This document shows positions 10,441 to 20,979 of a stretch of DNA of 64,000 nucleotides, piece by piece. The notes beneath the pieces are model-generated. The model saw only the letters and a program-made list of their open reading frames with translations, was not told where the DNA came from and ran no database searches. The DNA comes from Proteles cristata cristata. Its lineage: Eukaryota; Chordata; Mammalia; Carnivora; Hyaenidae. The position numbers and the translations under genes are program-made. The stretch lies in contig JAESUZ010002684.1 of assembly GCA_017311185.1 (NCBI GenBank), positions 744,001-808,000 of the forward strand, given 5' to 3'. The number at the start of each line of letters is the position of its first letter. Positions within the stretch are counted from its first letter, which is position 1.

Positions 10441-11000
10441 TACTGGAATGTTGTGGACACTGCGTGTCTGGATTTTAGCAAGCTGTGTATCAGAGTTACC
10501 ACTGACATCCTCATCAGCGGGGGTGGGGGGAGGGTTGAGCTGAGTGATAATCTTATTAGGTAGATCTTGGGCTGTTTGAATCATTAACATTCATTACCTA
10601 TAACAATGCCATTAATTAATGCCAACTTGATGGAAACTTTAGTCTGGTTCAGTGTATTTATTAATAAATTCACAGAAAGGCTTAATGACATACTAATAAA
10701 ATTTGAAGATATTATGGTTGGGAGGGTTAGTTCATATCTTTCCAAAAAGAACTTAACAGGAATAAATGATAGATAAAAGAGAAAGCTTAAGAGGAATGTC
10801 GCTGATTTAACATTTTCAAAAAAATACACATCAGAAGGAGAAATGAATTAACTCTGAAAGTTACCAGATGAAGACCTAGGATTAATGGATAGAAGTTTCA
10901 GGGAAATATAATTTTGGTTCAGTGAGAGAAAGAAATCACATTTAGAGCCGTCTACAGTGGAGATGGACTGCTCAGGAGGTCACAAAGTGTTCCCGTAAAA
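10440..11000 (+). mobile_element. Fossil CR1/L3 LINE with reverse-transcriptase remnant
   Basis: The text follows the 3' half of CR1-type (L3) elements. CTGGATTTTAGCAAG...GACATCCTCATCAGC corresponds to the RT block LDFSKxFDxVxHDILIS. TTCAGTGTATTTATTAATAA encodes FSVFINK, like the FNIFIND block. Then ATAAAATTTGAAGATATTAT (IKFEDI) stands where the F/YADD catalytic motif belongs, so the active site is lost. A later part, AATTTTGGTTCAGTGAG...GACTGCTCAGGAGGT, corresponds to the CR1 3' end. Stops interrupt the frame. Such elements predate the placental mammals. Confidence 0.68.
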
Positions 11001-11184
11001 ACTCAATGAGCCCACGAACCATGGATGAGCACTCAATTAGTATTTTCCACGAGGCATTCTGCATCTGGGTCCATCATGGTGATAGGCGGTTGGGTAGATA
11101 ATATGTTTCCATTCTTTAGGGGTGCTATTGGTCTTTTGAATTCTCACAAGAGTTCATTTTTAATTCTTTTGACATTTATTCCTG

Positions 11185-11335
11185 GGCAACATATTTATTT
11201 GTGTCTGTGTCTTATCTACTTGACTTCAAGCTCTTTGAGATCAAGGCGTGTCAATCATCGCTGTGACTTTTAGTACCTAGCATAATATCTTGCACATCAC
11301 ATATTGAAATTGTCAATAAACAAATAAATGAATAA
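11185..11335 (+). mobile_element. L2 LINE 3' end
   Basis: Matches the order of the L2 3' end: CTACTTGACTTCAAGCTCTT, TTGAGATCAAGG, GTACCTAGCATAATATCTTG, CACAT, then TCAATAAACAAATAAATGAA. It ends in the ATGAATAAA repeat usual for L2. It lies directly downstream of the CR1/L3 fossil, both in plus orientation. Confidence 0.72.
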
Positions 11336-13489
11336 ATTCTCTAACAATATACATCTTTTTTTTTCCCCCATCAGAATCAGGACCCCCTAAGGCCTTGTGG
11401 ATGCTGTTATATAATTTGTGTTTATAACAGCATAGTACATGCTGGGACTTCAGATGCTTTGCTCTCCTTTTGGGGGGTAGTATGCTGAATTTATCATTTT
11501 TGCCTAGATATATCCAAGTTACTGCATTGAATATTACTGCTTAGGGGCACTCCGGTGGTCACTGGAAATGTAAAAGACACATAATATGGCCTTCATGGGG
11601 ACAAGCATTCTGATTTATTCATCTTTGTATCTCAGATGCCTGTTTTATAACAAGGTCTCAAAAAATGTTGAATTGCTTCCTGACTATCCATTAGAGTTTG
11701 GTTTTACAGGATGAGTAAGGGCTCTGCAGTGAGGGGGACATGTCATTTGGAGAAAGAGGTGTGCCATAGTGTCATTGGTATCAGGTAAAGCGTCCCTGTC
11801 CCTGAGGGATAAGGTGTGTCAGGGATGAGAGAGTAGGAAACAGATGGTACAAATCACAGCTAGGATACTGTGGATGGGCCTTGAGTGCTGTACTAAGGAA
11901 TGCAGTGTGGGCCCGAGGATCCTGGAAATGGAACTTACCAATGGACGTCTCCAGATTCTAGGCTAGTCCACCTTTAGAACAGCCCTAAGACCTTAGAGCA
12001 CTTTCTGTCCCTGGGTGATAGCTTTTGGGAGTGCCAGAGTAGGATGGGGAATTGTGGGGGAGCATTCCTGTAGTGCCCAAGGCAACCTGGACTGTGAACA
12101 TTTGGCTTGGAGGCCCCGCAGGGCTGAATGTTGCAATCACACCTACATTCTTGAGCACACCGGCTAATATTCTAGATGTTTCTGCATGCAGTTTATGTCT
12201 GGATGGTCCTTTAAAGACGTTCAAAGGTGGATGTGTTTTGGCAAGAACTTCTGTGATTGTGTCTGCCCTTTGGAACTGTGATTTTGTGGTGGTGTTTTAG
12301 GCTCAGAAGGCTTGCTTATGGAGGCTGGGGTTTGCGGCCTGTGGTAGGGCCTCTTCTCTGAGGCAGCTGTGCTGGTCTCACAGCCTCAGTGGACTCTTCC
12401 TAAAACGCACTTCCCTGAGCTGCTACTTGTACTGCTAGTGCGGTTGGTTAGTTTTAAATTGCTGTTAGCATTTGCTGCTACGTTGATTTGGAAAGCTCTC
12501 TAATTTAACTCTTCATATATATTGTCGTCCCTTGATGATGATGGTGATAATTTTCACTGCTGCTTCAGATTTAATAAATGCCATCTAAGTAAATTGCGTT
12601 TCAAGGGATTGAGGGAGAGAAGAGAGGGAGAGTGCAGGAAAGCTCCTCCGGTCTGGTTAGGTGTGGGGAGTTTCTTCTTAGACAAGCTGCCTTCAGTTGC
12701 ATGTACATTTCACGTCTGATGAGCTGCCTGCTGGGAGCTATGGCATCATTTTCCAATCTGCTACCATTGTGATTTACATCTTCCTGAGGCCTTTTGATGA
12801 CCCCCAAGTTGCTAAAGATAACATTCTTTACCTAGATTAACAAAACCCTCCAGCACCTGGGTTCTACTACGTTTTCTCCTTTCCTTTCTTAGAAGTGCAC
12901 AGGCCCTTGTTTGGTCCCTGGAGCTGCACTGATTCCTCCCCTCACGGCCTTTACGCATCCCTTCTGCCTGCAACAGAGTATGTTTCTCCCTCTCTCCCTC
13001 TGGTTGTTCCCACCCATCCTACGGTTTCTACACAGTCAGCACAGACTTGAAGAATTTCATCCTGAGCCCTGGCCTATGTCAAATTGTGTTAGAAGCTTAT
13101 AGATCACGGATATGATTTTACAGATCAATTATAGTTTCACATTGGTTTTTACGATAATTGGGTTAATATCTCCACTTTTCACTAAAGTGTAGAAAGCTTA
13201 TGGATCTTGAACACCGTGGGTCTCACTAGCATAGCAACATGATCAGCAGAGAAGAGGTGCTCGATTATTATCGGATGAGTGAATGAATAAATGATACTAT
13301 ATTTAAACATTTTTGGAATCTCATTTCCCTGGTAAAGAGGACTTGATCAATAGTTTATCTCATCCTGAACAAATTTGTCATTGTTCATGCTAGTATCAAA
13401 CCAACTCTATTCTTTTCTTATTAGATGGCATCTTAGACTACATATTGGACCTTCCAAATTGTAGGGCATCAGGTCACCAGGGTGGAGGG
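11336..13489. other. Unassigned interval
   Basis: No gene or repeat firmly recognised. ATCTTTGTATCTCAGATGCC...CTCAAAAAATGTTGAATTG at about 11620-11680 is a weak L2 3'-end match. Open frames of 60-82 codons occur on both strands at 11985-12810, overlap each other and look like chance. Confidence 0.42.
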
Positions 13490-13501
13490 GATGATGCTTT
13501 A

Positions 13502-13544
13502 TTTATTTATTTATTATTTTTTTTTACAAATAGTTTATTGTCAA
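13502..13544 (-). mobile_element. 43-bp micro-insertion of the LINE-1 3' end
   Basis: A T-rich stretch (ATTTATTTATTATTTTTTTT type) followed by TAGTTTATTGTCAA, the reverse complement of the felid L1 3' terminus (compare TTGACAATAAATTATTTTTA at 33586-33607). It is flanked by a perfect 12-bp TSD, GATGATGCTTTA, at 13490-13501 and 13545-13556. L1 body is limited to about 14-20 bases plus the poly(A). Confidence 0.85.
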
Positions 13545-13690
13545 GATGATGCTTTAAACTGGACAAACTCGATTTCAAATCCCTGCTCTGCAACTTGGTT
13601 TACCAGCTTTTATACCTCTGTCATGTATCATAATAGCTCTGAGCCTCAGTTTCTGTACCAACCAAAACAGGACTAAGAACCTCAGTGTGT
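13545..13690 (+). mobile_element. MIR SINE
   Basis: GATTTCAAATCCCTGCTCTG (the B-box region), then GAGCCTCAGTTTCTGTACC, in the order of MIR's tRNA part and core. The left edge carries the 12-bp TSD of the micro-L1. Strongly diverged. Confidence 0.55.
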
Positions 13691-13723
13691 AAATTTGATG
13701 AGGTCTATCAACATTTCGTTTAT

Positions 13724-13936
13724 TTAAATTTTTTTTTTCACATTTAGTTTTGAGAGATAGAGACAGAGCATGAGCAGGGGAGGGTCAAAGAGAGATGGAA
13801 ACACAGAATGTGAAGAGGGCTCTAGGCTCTGAGCTGTCAGCACAGAGCACGACACGGGGCTCGAACTCGTGAACTGCGAGATCATGACCTGAACTGAAAT
13901 CAGATGCCCAACCGACTGAGCCACGTAGGTGCTCCA
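13724..13936 (-). mobile_element. Felid SINE, antisense
   Basis: T-tail, GA stretch, core (CTGAGCTGTCAGCACAGAGC), B box ACGGGGCTCGAACTCGTGAA and a head that has decayed to GAGCCACGTAGGTGCTCC. The flanks give no convincing TSD (CAACATTTCG versus CAAACATATT at best). Confidence 0.94.
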
Positions 13937-14470
13937 CAGCAAACATATTTTGGATGAAAACTTACAGAAGTTAATTTTCAGAGGACAATTCCTAGTTGCT
14001 TTCTTCCTAAAGTATGATTTCCTAATTAAAATTTTAAAAATGCAGAAACATTAATGGCAAAAAGGGAATATCATGAGTGTTTGAACCAAGTACTTAGGGC
14101 ATTGAAATAGACCAAGTCCAAGAAATATCCATCTTTGGGGCTCACAAGGTGTCTGGTGTCGATTGCCACGTCAGAGCGAGAGGTCCAGATACTGTGTTTG
14201 TGTTTCATATTCCTCTCTGTATGGGCCTGACTTCTCGTCTCTTCGGAATAGTCTTCTGTGGCTCGGTGGCCACTCCTTTGTTGCGTGAACCTGGGTTTCT
14301 TTATCTCATGTATGAAAATTGCCTTCTATTAGAATTATCTTTTTTTTTGTTGGCTCTGTTCTTGAACATGAGCTGACTCCCCCCCTTCCCCCCCCCCACA
14401 GAAGCCCCATCTTGAACTAGAGCATCTGATGAACTCAGACCTTCCTAGAGTTATTTAGCAAGGTCTGACA
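13937..14470. other. Unassigned interval with a C-run
   Basis: No repeat or gene recognised. A 75-codon frame at 14149-14376 is not recognised. A cytosine-rich run (CTCCCCCCCTTCCCCCCCCC) lies at 14378-14399. Confidence 0.4.
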
Positions 14471-14544
14471 TATATATATATATATATATTTTTTTTTAAT
14501 TCTTATATATAAACTATATATATATATATTTTTTTTTTAATTCT
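14471..14544. repeat. Duplicated (TA)n-T9-AATTCTT unit
   Basis: Two adjacent copies of the same compound unit: (TA)9, a T-run, AATTCTT at 14471-14504, and (TA)6-7, a T-run, AATTCTT at 14515-14544, separated by ATATATAAAC. The identical suffix argues for local duplication, not independent slippage. Confidence 0.85.
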
Positions 14545-15462
14545 TCTACAGTTATTTCCTCTTGGATTTGAAGTTTTCTGGGGAACTGGTATCTCATCTG
14601 GTAGCTCTCAACTGTTCTTGAGCTAAGGTTTCTATCACACTCTATTGCTCCTCAACATGTGATGGCATTTATTAGAGAATCTTGTAAAGCCCCAGCTAGA
14701 AACACAGCATTTCATTCCAGTTAACCATCTGAGATTTTATGTTCTTTTGTCAAGGTCACTGGATACCAGCCATATTTATACTGCTTCTACTTTTGAAAAT
14801 AGCGAACATACCTGCCGCCATAGTCCTCCATGATTCCACAAACGGACACACTGTCGAGTATTTTTGATGGGTCGCTTTTGACTTGGGAGGCTAGAAGAGA
14901 GGCTTACAGCAGAGACTTACACAGGTGGCGGGGAGGGGGGCATGCATACAGACAAAGCCTGTGCATCCCTGCAGAGCCAGTATCCGGGACTCTGAGAGTG
15001 TAATAGACTGGTCTATTTGTGACAGTGTACTCTTGCCCAGCCTCTGTGCCAGCTAGCCTTGTACTAAGAGACACATTAATAATTGCAAATGTGAGTCAGG
15101 CAGCAGAAAGATTCGTTGCGCTTTTTTTTTAATTCTGATATGGGATTGGAGTTCCTTACTCAAGACACAGCTGTTTACCTGGTATGCTACTGTTTGAAAT
15201 GCACACTCTTTAAACCTAATGGGACGCTAAATGGTATGCACTTGGAAAAATGGTGTGTGTGTGTGTGTGTGTGTGTGTGTGCATGTATTTGTGCTATGCT
15301 TATGTTTTTCAGGCTCTGCGACATCACAATAAGCATTTCACACCCAGATGATTGTACTAAACCAACTGTCATTTGAAAGCCTATGAAATCAAGGTGACAA
15401 TGTTTATTATCTTATTGCCCTTTGAGAGAAACTCTTGTGAGATCACCTTGATGCAATGAAAA
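14545..15462. other. Unassigned interval with a GT repeat
   Basis: Holds a (GT)14 microsatellite at 15252-15281 and a short poly(T) at 15122-15131; otherwise nothing recognised. A translated frame crosses the GT repeat and has no meaning as a protein. Confidence 0.45.
15252..15281. repeat. (GT)n microsatellite
   Basis: About 14 uninterrupted GT units, long enough to be length-variable between individuals. Not next to any recognised transposon tail. Confidence 0.95.
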
Positions 15463-15475
15463 CAAAATAATAACT

Positions 15476-15672
15476 ATTTCTTTGTAAGTTTATTTATTTT
15501 TGAGAGGGAGAGACAGAGTGTGAGCAAGGGAGAGTCAGAGAGATGGGAGACATAGAATCCGAAGCTGTGTTGGGAGCTCAGAGCCCACTGTGGGGCTTGA
15601 ACTCATGAACTGAGAGATCATGACCTGAGCCGAAAGTTGGATGTTTACCTGACTGAGCCACCCAGTTGCCCC
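15476..15672 (-). mobile_element. Felid SINE, antisense
   Basis: TSD CAAAATAATAACT (15463-15475) and CAAAATAATAATT (15673-15685). The core is shortened and altered (GAAGCTGTGTTGGGAGCTCA replaces the usual CAGGCTCCAGGCTCTGAGCT). The head complement ends GAGCCACCCAGTTGCCCC. Confidence 0.93.
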
Positions 15673-15685
15673 CAAAATAATAATT

Positions 15686-18670
15686 CTTGACAAAAGGATC
15701 AAACAGAAATGGTGCCACGGTTCCTGGAATATAGGGCAACATCTAAAAAAATGATTAAAATTCACAAACTCTTGCTCTGCTCTGTACTAGATATGACCTT
15801 TTCCTGCTCTATCCACAGTGCCCTCCAGAAAATCCACCTCCCTCTTGGCTCCCAGAAGTGGCAGCCCCACTTACCAGAGGGCCATCCCCTGTCCTCCTCA
15901 TGATTAATTGATTAGGAATGGAACTCTAATCAAAAGGGAGCCCATCTAATCACAGAATGGAGGTCAATCAGAGTGTTTCTCTCAAGAAATGGAACACCAT
16001 GGCGGTAAGACATGAGTAACGGAGTGTGATGTACAGGCTGGGTTGTGTGGATGACCACGTGGACACGAATGATCTGGAAGGTGGAGGGAGAGGGTGGGAG
16101 AGGCAGACAGATTCTGGGAGAAGACAGAATTGGGACTGAGGGAGTTGGGGGGAGAACCTCAAGACCTACCATTCTCCTTCTGGTTTCTCTAAGAACATGC
16201 TTGACATCCTTGTAGCCACACAATGAACCTACGCTACCTTGAGTTTCTGTTTTCAGCAACCAAAACAGTCTTGATGAGACCATCCATGACTTTGAAATGG
16301 GATTCATTTTTACACTCCAGGATGCAATATAAGATTGTTCTAAGAACAGCCTCTGAGATACTCACAAACTAGAAGGGGTTCAGTATGAGGGTGCAATGAA
16401 AATAGTGAGTGCTCCAGCATGGGAAGTGTATTCCAGATGGAATGTTATTGAAACTTATAAGTCTAGGGTAAACATGGATGTGCTTACCAAATTCTTGAAT
16501 ATCAGGACCAGATGGCATTCTTTAAGACTGGAAAAGGATTCCTTTCCTTCAAATAAGCAACACAACTTTACCAACCCGGAAGGGGGTGAATGGAATTCAT
16601 TAACTCAATGTATGACTTGGGATGAGAATATAAATGAGGAATTTGGACAAATTTGTGTGAGGAATAGCTGTAATGGTGATTTGGATCAGTTATGAAAGTT
16701 TGACAATATTACTGCACCTTCAAAGGGACACTAGTGAGGACTGTTTTGCCTCCTCCGAGAATATCCCCTTGATGTCAGTATCAGATTCTACAGAGAACTG
16801 TACCGTTTCTCAGAGTTTCATGGATGGCAGGTCCAAATTCGCCCCATGACACTCAGATATCTTGTTTCTTTCTTCTTCTGAGTCATATACATCTGATTCA
16901 TTCTCTTCCCAAGTCTGGAAAACTTAGGCCATTTTGAAAATTTCAAGAAGACCTCTTGTCTTCAGCTCAACAGAGATAGAACTGAGGCACATATTTCCTA
17001 AACCCACACAGGTCAGTTCGAGATAGGGGGTCTCTCGTGCCGCATCTAGCCATGGAGTGCTTTCACCCAGCAATGTGACTTTGGACAGGCTACTTAACTC
17101 CTGAAGGCCATGGGCTTAGGTCAGCCTGTGTGAGTTCCATCAACTGTTATCAAAGTCAGTCAACAGTTATCACAGATTCCAGGCCTCTCAAGATTCTGCG
17201 TGAAGAAACCATTTCTGTTCTAAACACCCACCCACCTTTCTAGAGTAATACCTTCTGTTTCTCTTTAATGAACCCCCTTTCCGATTTCGGGTAATTATTC
17301 TTTATAACTCCAATTGCACTGAGACACAGAAGCTGTTTGCTGCTCCTTGTGGGGAAAATTCAACCCTTTCAAAAACCTAATTCTAGAATGTTCTTTTTGG
17401 AGTGACAATGGAAGAAAATATCAGCAAAGCTCCTCTCTCTTCTTTTCTTCTCCCTTCCCTGCTCCTATAAAGTGTTTCAGAACACATAGCTTTACTCATA
17501 CATTTTACGACAAAGATAAACAGCTGTCATAGCTTTGTTTTCTGGTTTGAATGTAAACTTTTAGTTTCTCTTACCAAACCAGATTCATCTCTGCTTTATG
17601 AATATATAGTTTTAATTTGGCACTTTATTCTCCACATTAAATATGAGGCTAACACAGGAAGATAAAATGATTTTTCTTCTAGCATCAGGAAAGTAAAGCA
17701 GTAGCAGGCAATGAAACAAAAATATCTTAAATAGGGGTTGGTCAATTAAAGTCTACAACCCTTTTTTGTCACCCTCCCCTCAGTGACTCTGAGCCAAAAA
17801 ACCCTCCTCAAGTCACCCAAAGTTTCATTTCTCATTGGAAAAGGAAAAAAAATTAGATGCCTTTTTCCAAAACTGACAAAAAAAAAACCCCAACAACACA
17901 GAAAATTGACTTATGATCTTTGCCAAAGTTGATGACCAAATACTTTGGACCAACTATTTTTTTTTCATGTTTTATGGGCTGTAAATAGACACTTTTTACA
18001 TAACGATGAATATGTATCATTCTTAAACAGCTTAAAATAAAATCAGTAGTGTTAATTTTGTTTCTCTGTTTCCAAAAGACCAGAATATGACCTGGATATG
18101 GAAATTCAAACCAGTACTTTCCATCCTATCTGATGATGGTGAGAGTGTTGGAGAGGAACATAGCCTTCCCGAGATATTACTCCGTGCTGAAAGCCAGAGT
18201 TGCTTTCTACAGGAATACAGCTTGCTCAGTCAGAGAAACAAAGCCTTTAAACCACCAGCTAAGTTCTCTCTGAAATGATTCTGCCTTTCTTTTATGCACT
18301 GGGTAGCTGGAAAGGCAGATATATTCTTGTTTGTTTCTCCGTGTTAAGACTTGTTATTAGTATTGTATTCCTTTTTGTCCAGAATGGCACATTCCATGTT
18401 ACCAAATATTTATAGAGTCCAGTTAAATAAATTTAAGTCACCTCTGGGGAATATGTCCTAAATTAGTTTGCATCTTGCAGAATGAAACCAACTTACGATT
18501 TTGGAAAATACTGATAATTGCCATCCTAAGTGTTATCTTGTAAGTTACCATGTGCCATTGCTAGAAATTCTTTCAGTTTTCTTCACTCAGTGCCCTGGAG
18601 ATGGATCTCATGAATCCCTACTGCTGAAGCCATTCCTCCACAAAAAGTCTCCCAAAGTCTTATGATGATT
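15686..18670. other. Three-kilobase interval, no gene recognised
   Basis: No transposon is clear apart from a short, weak MIR-like stretch on the plus strand at about 17045-17120 (GCAATGTGACTTTGGACAGG, CTACTTAACTCC). Frames of 125 codons (minus, 15930-16307) and 99 codons (plus, 16396-16695) match nothing I know and lack support as exons. This could be old unique sequence, and the 99-codon frame is the less repeat-like of the two. Confidence 0.4.
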
Positions 18671-18686
18671 TTGAAATTCCAGATGT

Positions 18687-18861
18687 TGGAACACCTGAGT
18701 AGCTCAGTTGGTTGAGTGCCCAACTCTTGGTTTTGGCTCAGGTCATAATCCCAAGGTTGTGGAATCACGCCCTGTCTTGGGCTCTGATGCTGATCATGGT
18801 GTCTGCTTACAATTCTCTCTCTCTCTCTCTCTCTCTCTCAAAAAAAAAAAAAAAAAAAGAA
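18687..18861 (+). mobile_element. Felid SINE, shortened, with (CT)n and poly(A)
   Basis: Head GGAACACCTGAGTAGCTCAG, core shortened after GGGCTCTGATGCTGATCATG, then (TC)13 at about 18814-18839 and a run of 20 A at 18840-18859. Possible TSD GAAATTCCAGA / GAAAATTCAGA. Confidence 0.9.
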
Positions 18862-18951
18862 AATTCAGAATATTAGAATTTTTTTTTCTGATGGAAAAAG
18901 TGACAAGCAAACATGAAAATGAAGATATATTTTAAAGATTAATAACTCTCA

Positions 18952-19142
18952 GGGCACCTCGGTGGCTCAGTCAGTTAGGCATCCAACGCTTGATTTTGGC
19001 TCATGTCATGATCGCACAGTTTGTGAATTTAAGCCCAACATCAGGCTCTGTACTGACAGTGCAAAGCCTGCTTGGGACTCTCTCTCTGCCCCTCCTCTAT
19101 TCTCTCTTTCTCTCAAAAATAAATGAAGAAACATGAAAAAAT
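18952..19142 (+). mobile_element. Felid SINE with 18-bp TSD
   Basis: TSDs AAAGATTAATAACTCTCA (18934-18951) and AAAGGTTAATAACTATCA (19143-19160) differ at two bases. Head GGGCACCTCGGTGGCTCAGT; core variant CTGACAGTGCAAAGCCTGCT, lacking the second GAGCCTGG. Confidence 0.95.
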
Positions 19143-19324
19143 AAAGGTTAATAACTATCATCAAAATGATGAAAATTGGTTAAATTGTGTACTCTGTCTC
19201 TGTGAAAAGTGGAAAGCATGTAAAACAGTGTAGGAAAACTTCCATCTAGAACTGAATAAAATGGTTGCATTTCTAACATCTGGAGGGGGATGGTATTTGC
19301 CAATATTCATTATTTTCCTAGGTG

Positions 19325-19480
19325 AGGGGCTCTCAAATTTGAGTGCATCTTGTTAAACACACATTAGTTTCTCCACAGCTGTGGTTTCTGGTGGTATACT
19401 CTGGAAGGAGAATTTACAGTTCTAACAAGATCCCAGGTGGGATCTTGGAGACTAGGATCTTGGAGAACCACTGCTCTCAG
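19325..19480. mobile_element. MER5A-like DNA transposon (hAT)
   Basis: Motif order of the short non-autonomous hAT element MER5A: CTCAAATTTGAGTGCATC, then ACAGTTCTAACAAGATCCCAGGTG, and at the end TTGGAGAACCACTGCTCTC. The middle is altered. Orientation is left open because the element's ends are near-palindromic. Confidence 0.6.
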
Positions 19481-19650
19481 AATAAAAGCCCTTGGCTCAG
19501 TTTCCAGAGTGTGACTATTCGTAAGTCATCTGACCCATCAGCCTCACTTTCTTCATCTGTAGAAAAGGGCCATCCCTAGCTGGCTGCCTCATAGTGAGGA
19601 GAAGACCAAATTAGTCAATAAATGTGGTAACCCTTAATTCTAGGCATCTA
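19481..19650 (+). mobile_element. MIR SINE
   Basis: TTCGTAAGTCATCTGACCC, GCCTCACTTTCTTCATCTGT, AGAAAAGG, then GCTGCCTCATAGTGAGGAG and GTCAATAAATGTGG follow the MIR order from the tRNA-core boundary to the 3' end. Diverged, but the order is complete. Confidence 0.62.
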
Positions 19651-19699
19651 TAACCATTGTATTATTTTTACATACAAAAAAAGCCATTGTATTGTTTTT

Positions 19700-19907
19700 T
19701 TTTTTTTTTTTTTATTTCTAGGAGAGAGAGACAGCGTGAGCAGGGGGAGGGTCAGAGAGAGAGGGAGATACAGACTCTGAAAATAGGCTCCAGGCTCTGA
19801 GCTGGCAGTCAGCACAGAGCCCGACGCGGGGCTCGAACCCACGAACCGCAAGATCGTGACCTAAGTGAAAGTCGGACACTTAACCGACTAAGCCACCCAG
19901 GCGCCCC
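19700..19907 (-). mobile_element. Young-type felid SINE, antisense
   Basis: TSD CCATTGTATTGTTTTT at 19684-19699 and 19910-19925, perfect over 16. It belongs to the subgroup with CTGACTGCCAGC in the core (plus strand GCTGGCAGTCAGCACAGAGC), ACTTAGGTCA in the head, and CCCTGCTCACGCTG in the CT stretch. The B box GGGTTCGAGCCCC is intact. A third, older copy of the target text lies at 19652-19675. Confidence 0.96.
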
Positions 19908-20272
19908 AACCATTGTATTGTTTTTACCTACCATATAGAGAGAGTGGTTATTTCCAATGGCATCGGTTACCTTTGTTGTCAACATTTGGAATCTGTCGTG
20001 TGATGCTTCTTCTAACTCCCCACATACTTGGAAATGAGGAAAGTAGTTTGCCTTCTGAACACAAATTTGGGCCATAGTATACAGGTTCATCCATCTAAAG
20101 AACCAAGTTCTTTCTGGTTCTGAAAGATTGTAGTATAACGCATTCAAATTAATTAACCTACACACACAAACAAACAACATGGCCATCAGAAGGGGGTTAG
20201 ACAGTCTTAATCCCCTTGAGTTTCTGGTCACAAAGCTAATCGCAATGTGTTGATGAACTTGGAAAATGTTAG

Positions 20273-20372
20273 TAGGGGTGACCATACCTACTGGTTTGCC
20301 TGCTCTGGTCCATGCCTGTTGTTTTGGCCTAATCATGAATAAAGTCTTCTTTACTTTCAAGAGTGCCTCTCG
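20273..20372 (+). mobile_element. Short DNA-transposon fragment (hAT-like)
   Basis: GGGGTGACCATACCTACTGG, TTTGCCTGCTCTGGTCCATG, CCTGTTGTTTTGGCCTAATC, then ACTTTCAAGAGTG follow a common mammalian short DNA transposon starting GGGTGACCATATGTCC. Only the left half is present. The family name is not certain to me. Confidence 0.45.
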
Positions 20373-20509
20373 TTAGATACTATATTTTATAGCCTCCTTA
20401 ACTCCAGGAACGGAGCTTTGAGTATTTCCATTCTTGTAGGCAGTTCTCTCCCATAATGTGTAAATGAATCCAACCTCTCTTTTCCTGATGACATTACTAA
20501 ATTCCCTTG

Positions 20510-20562
20510 TTCTGATTTCATTTTTACCGAATGATCTTCTGATTCATTTTTACCGAATGATC
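20510..20562. repeat. Tandem duplication of a 26-bp unit
   Basis: TTCTGATTTCATTTTTACCG... at 20510-20536 is followed immediately by the same text, one T shorter, at 20537-20562 (ending CCGAATGATC both times). A recent local duplication in otherwise non-repetitive sequence. Confidence 0.9.
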
Positions 20563-20871
20563 TTCTGATCCCTGTACTCATAATTTAGAAAGATAGGGGT
20601 GATAGTGGTCCATTTCTGTGAGGTCTGTAGGGCACATTTGTGTATCCAGGGGGGCCTGGATCAGTGAGACAAGACTAAACATCTCGGTGATCCCCGAATC
20701 CTGGGATGTGTAGACTGCATTTGGTGGTTGGGAGAGAATGGAGCTCACTGTCTACAAGAATCCTGAATATAGGACCCAGGTAGTAACATATACATCACTG
20801 GCCACAGCCATGCTCAAAGCACGCTTTTCCTAAAGATAAACGACACATACCAATTCAATTCTTAGGATTAT

Positions 20872-20977
20872 TATTTTTTTAATCTTAAGTAAACTCCTTG
20901 CCACACGTGGGGCTCAAACTCATAACCCTGAGATTATGCATCTCCTGCTCCGCTGACTGAGCCAGCCAGGTGCCCCC
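20872..20977 (-). mobile_element. Short carnivore SINE of another subtype, antisense
   Basis: Only about 105 bp. Minus strand: GGGGGCACCTGGCTGGCTCA, then GCGGAGCAGGAGATGCATAA, B-box-like GAGTTTGAGCCCC, CACGTGTGGCAAGGAG and an A-rich end. It lacks the long CT stretch and the CAGAGCC core of its neighbours, like the short tRNA-Lys-derived carnivore subtype with a GCTGGCTCAG head. No clear TSD. Confidence 0.8.
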
Positions 20978-20979
20978 CT

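Noticed and set aside
16396..16695. 99-codon plus frame with ordinary amino-acid composition
   Set aside because: No known domain, no neighbouring exon-like segments and no conserved motif. A translated database search would decide; without it no gene is claimed.
19809..20360. Longest open frame, 183 codons on the minus strand
   Set aside because: Its C-terminal part is SINE sequence and its N-terminal part overlaps a DNA-transposon fragment. The middle matches no known protein and there is no splice or promoter context.
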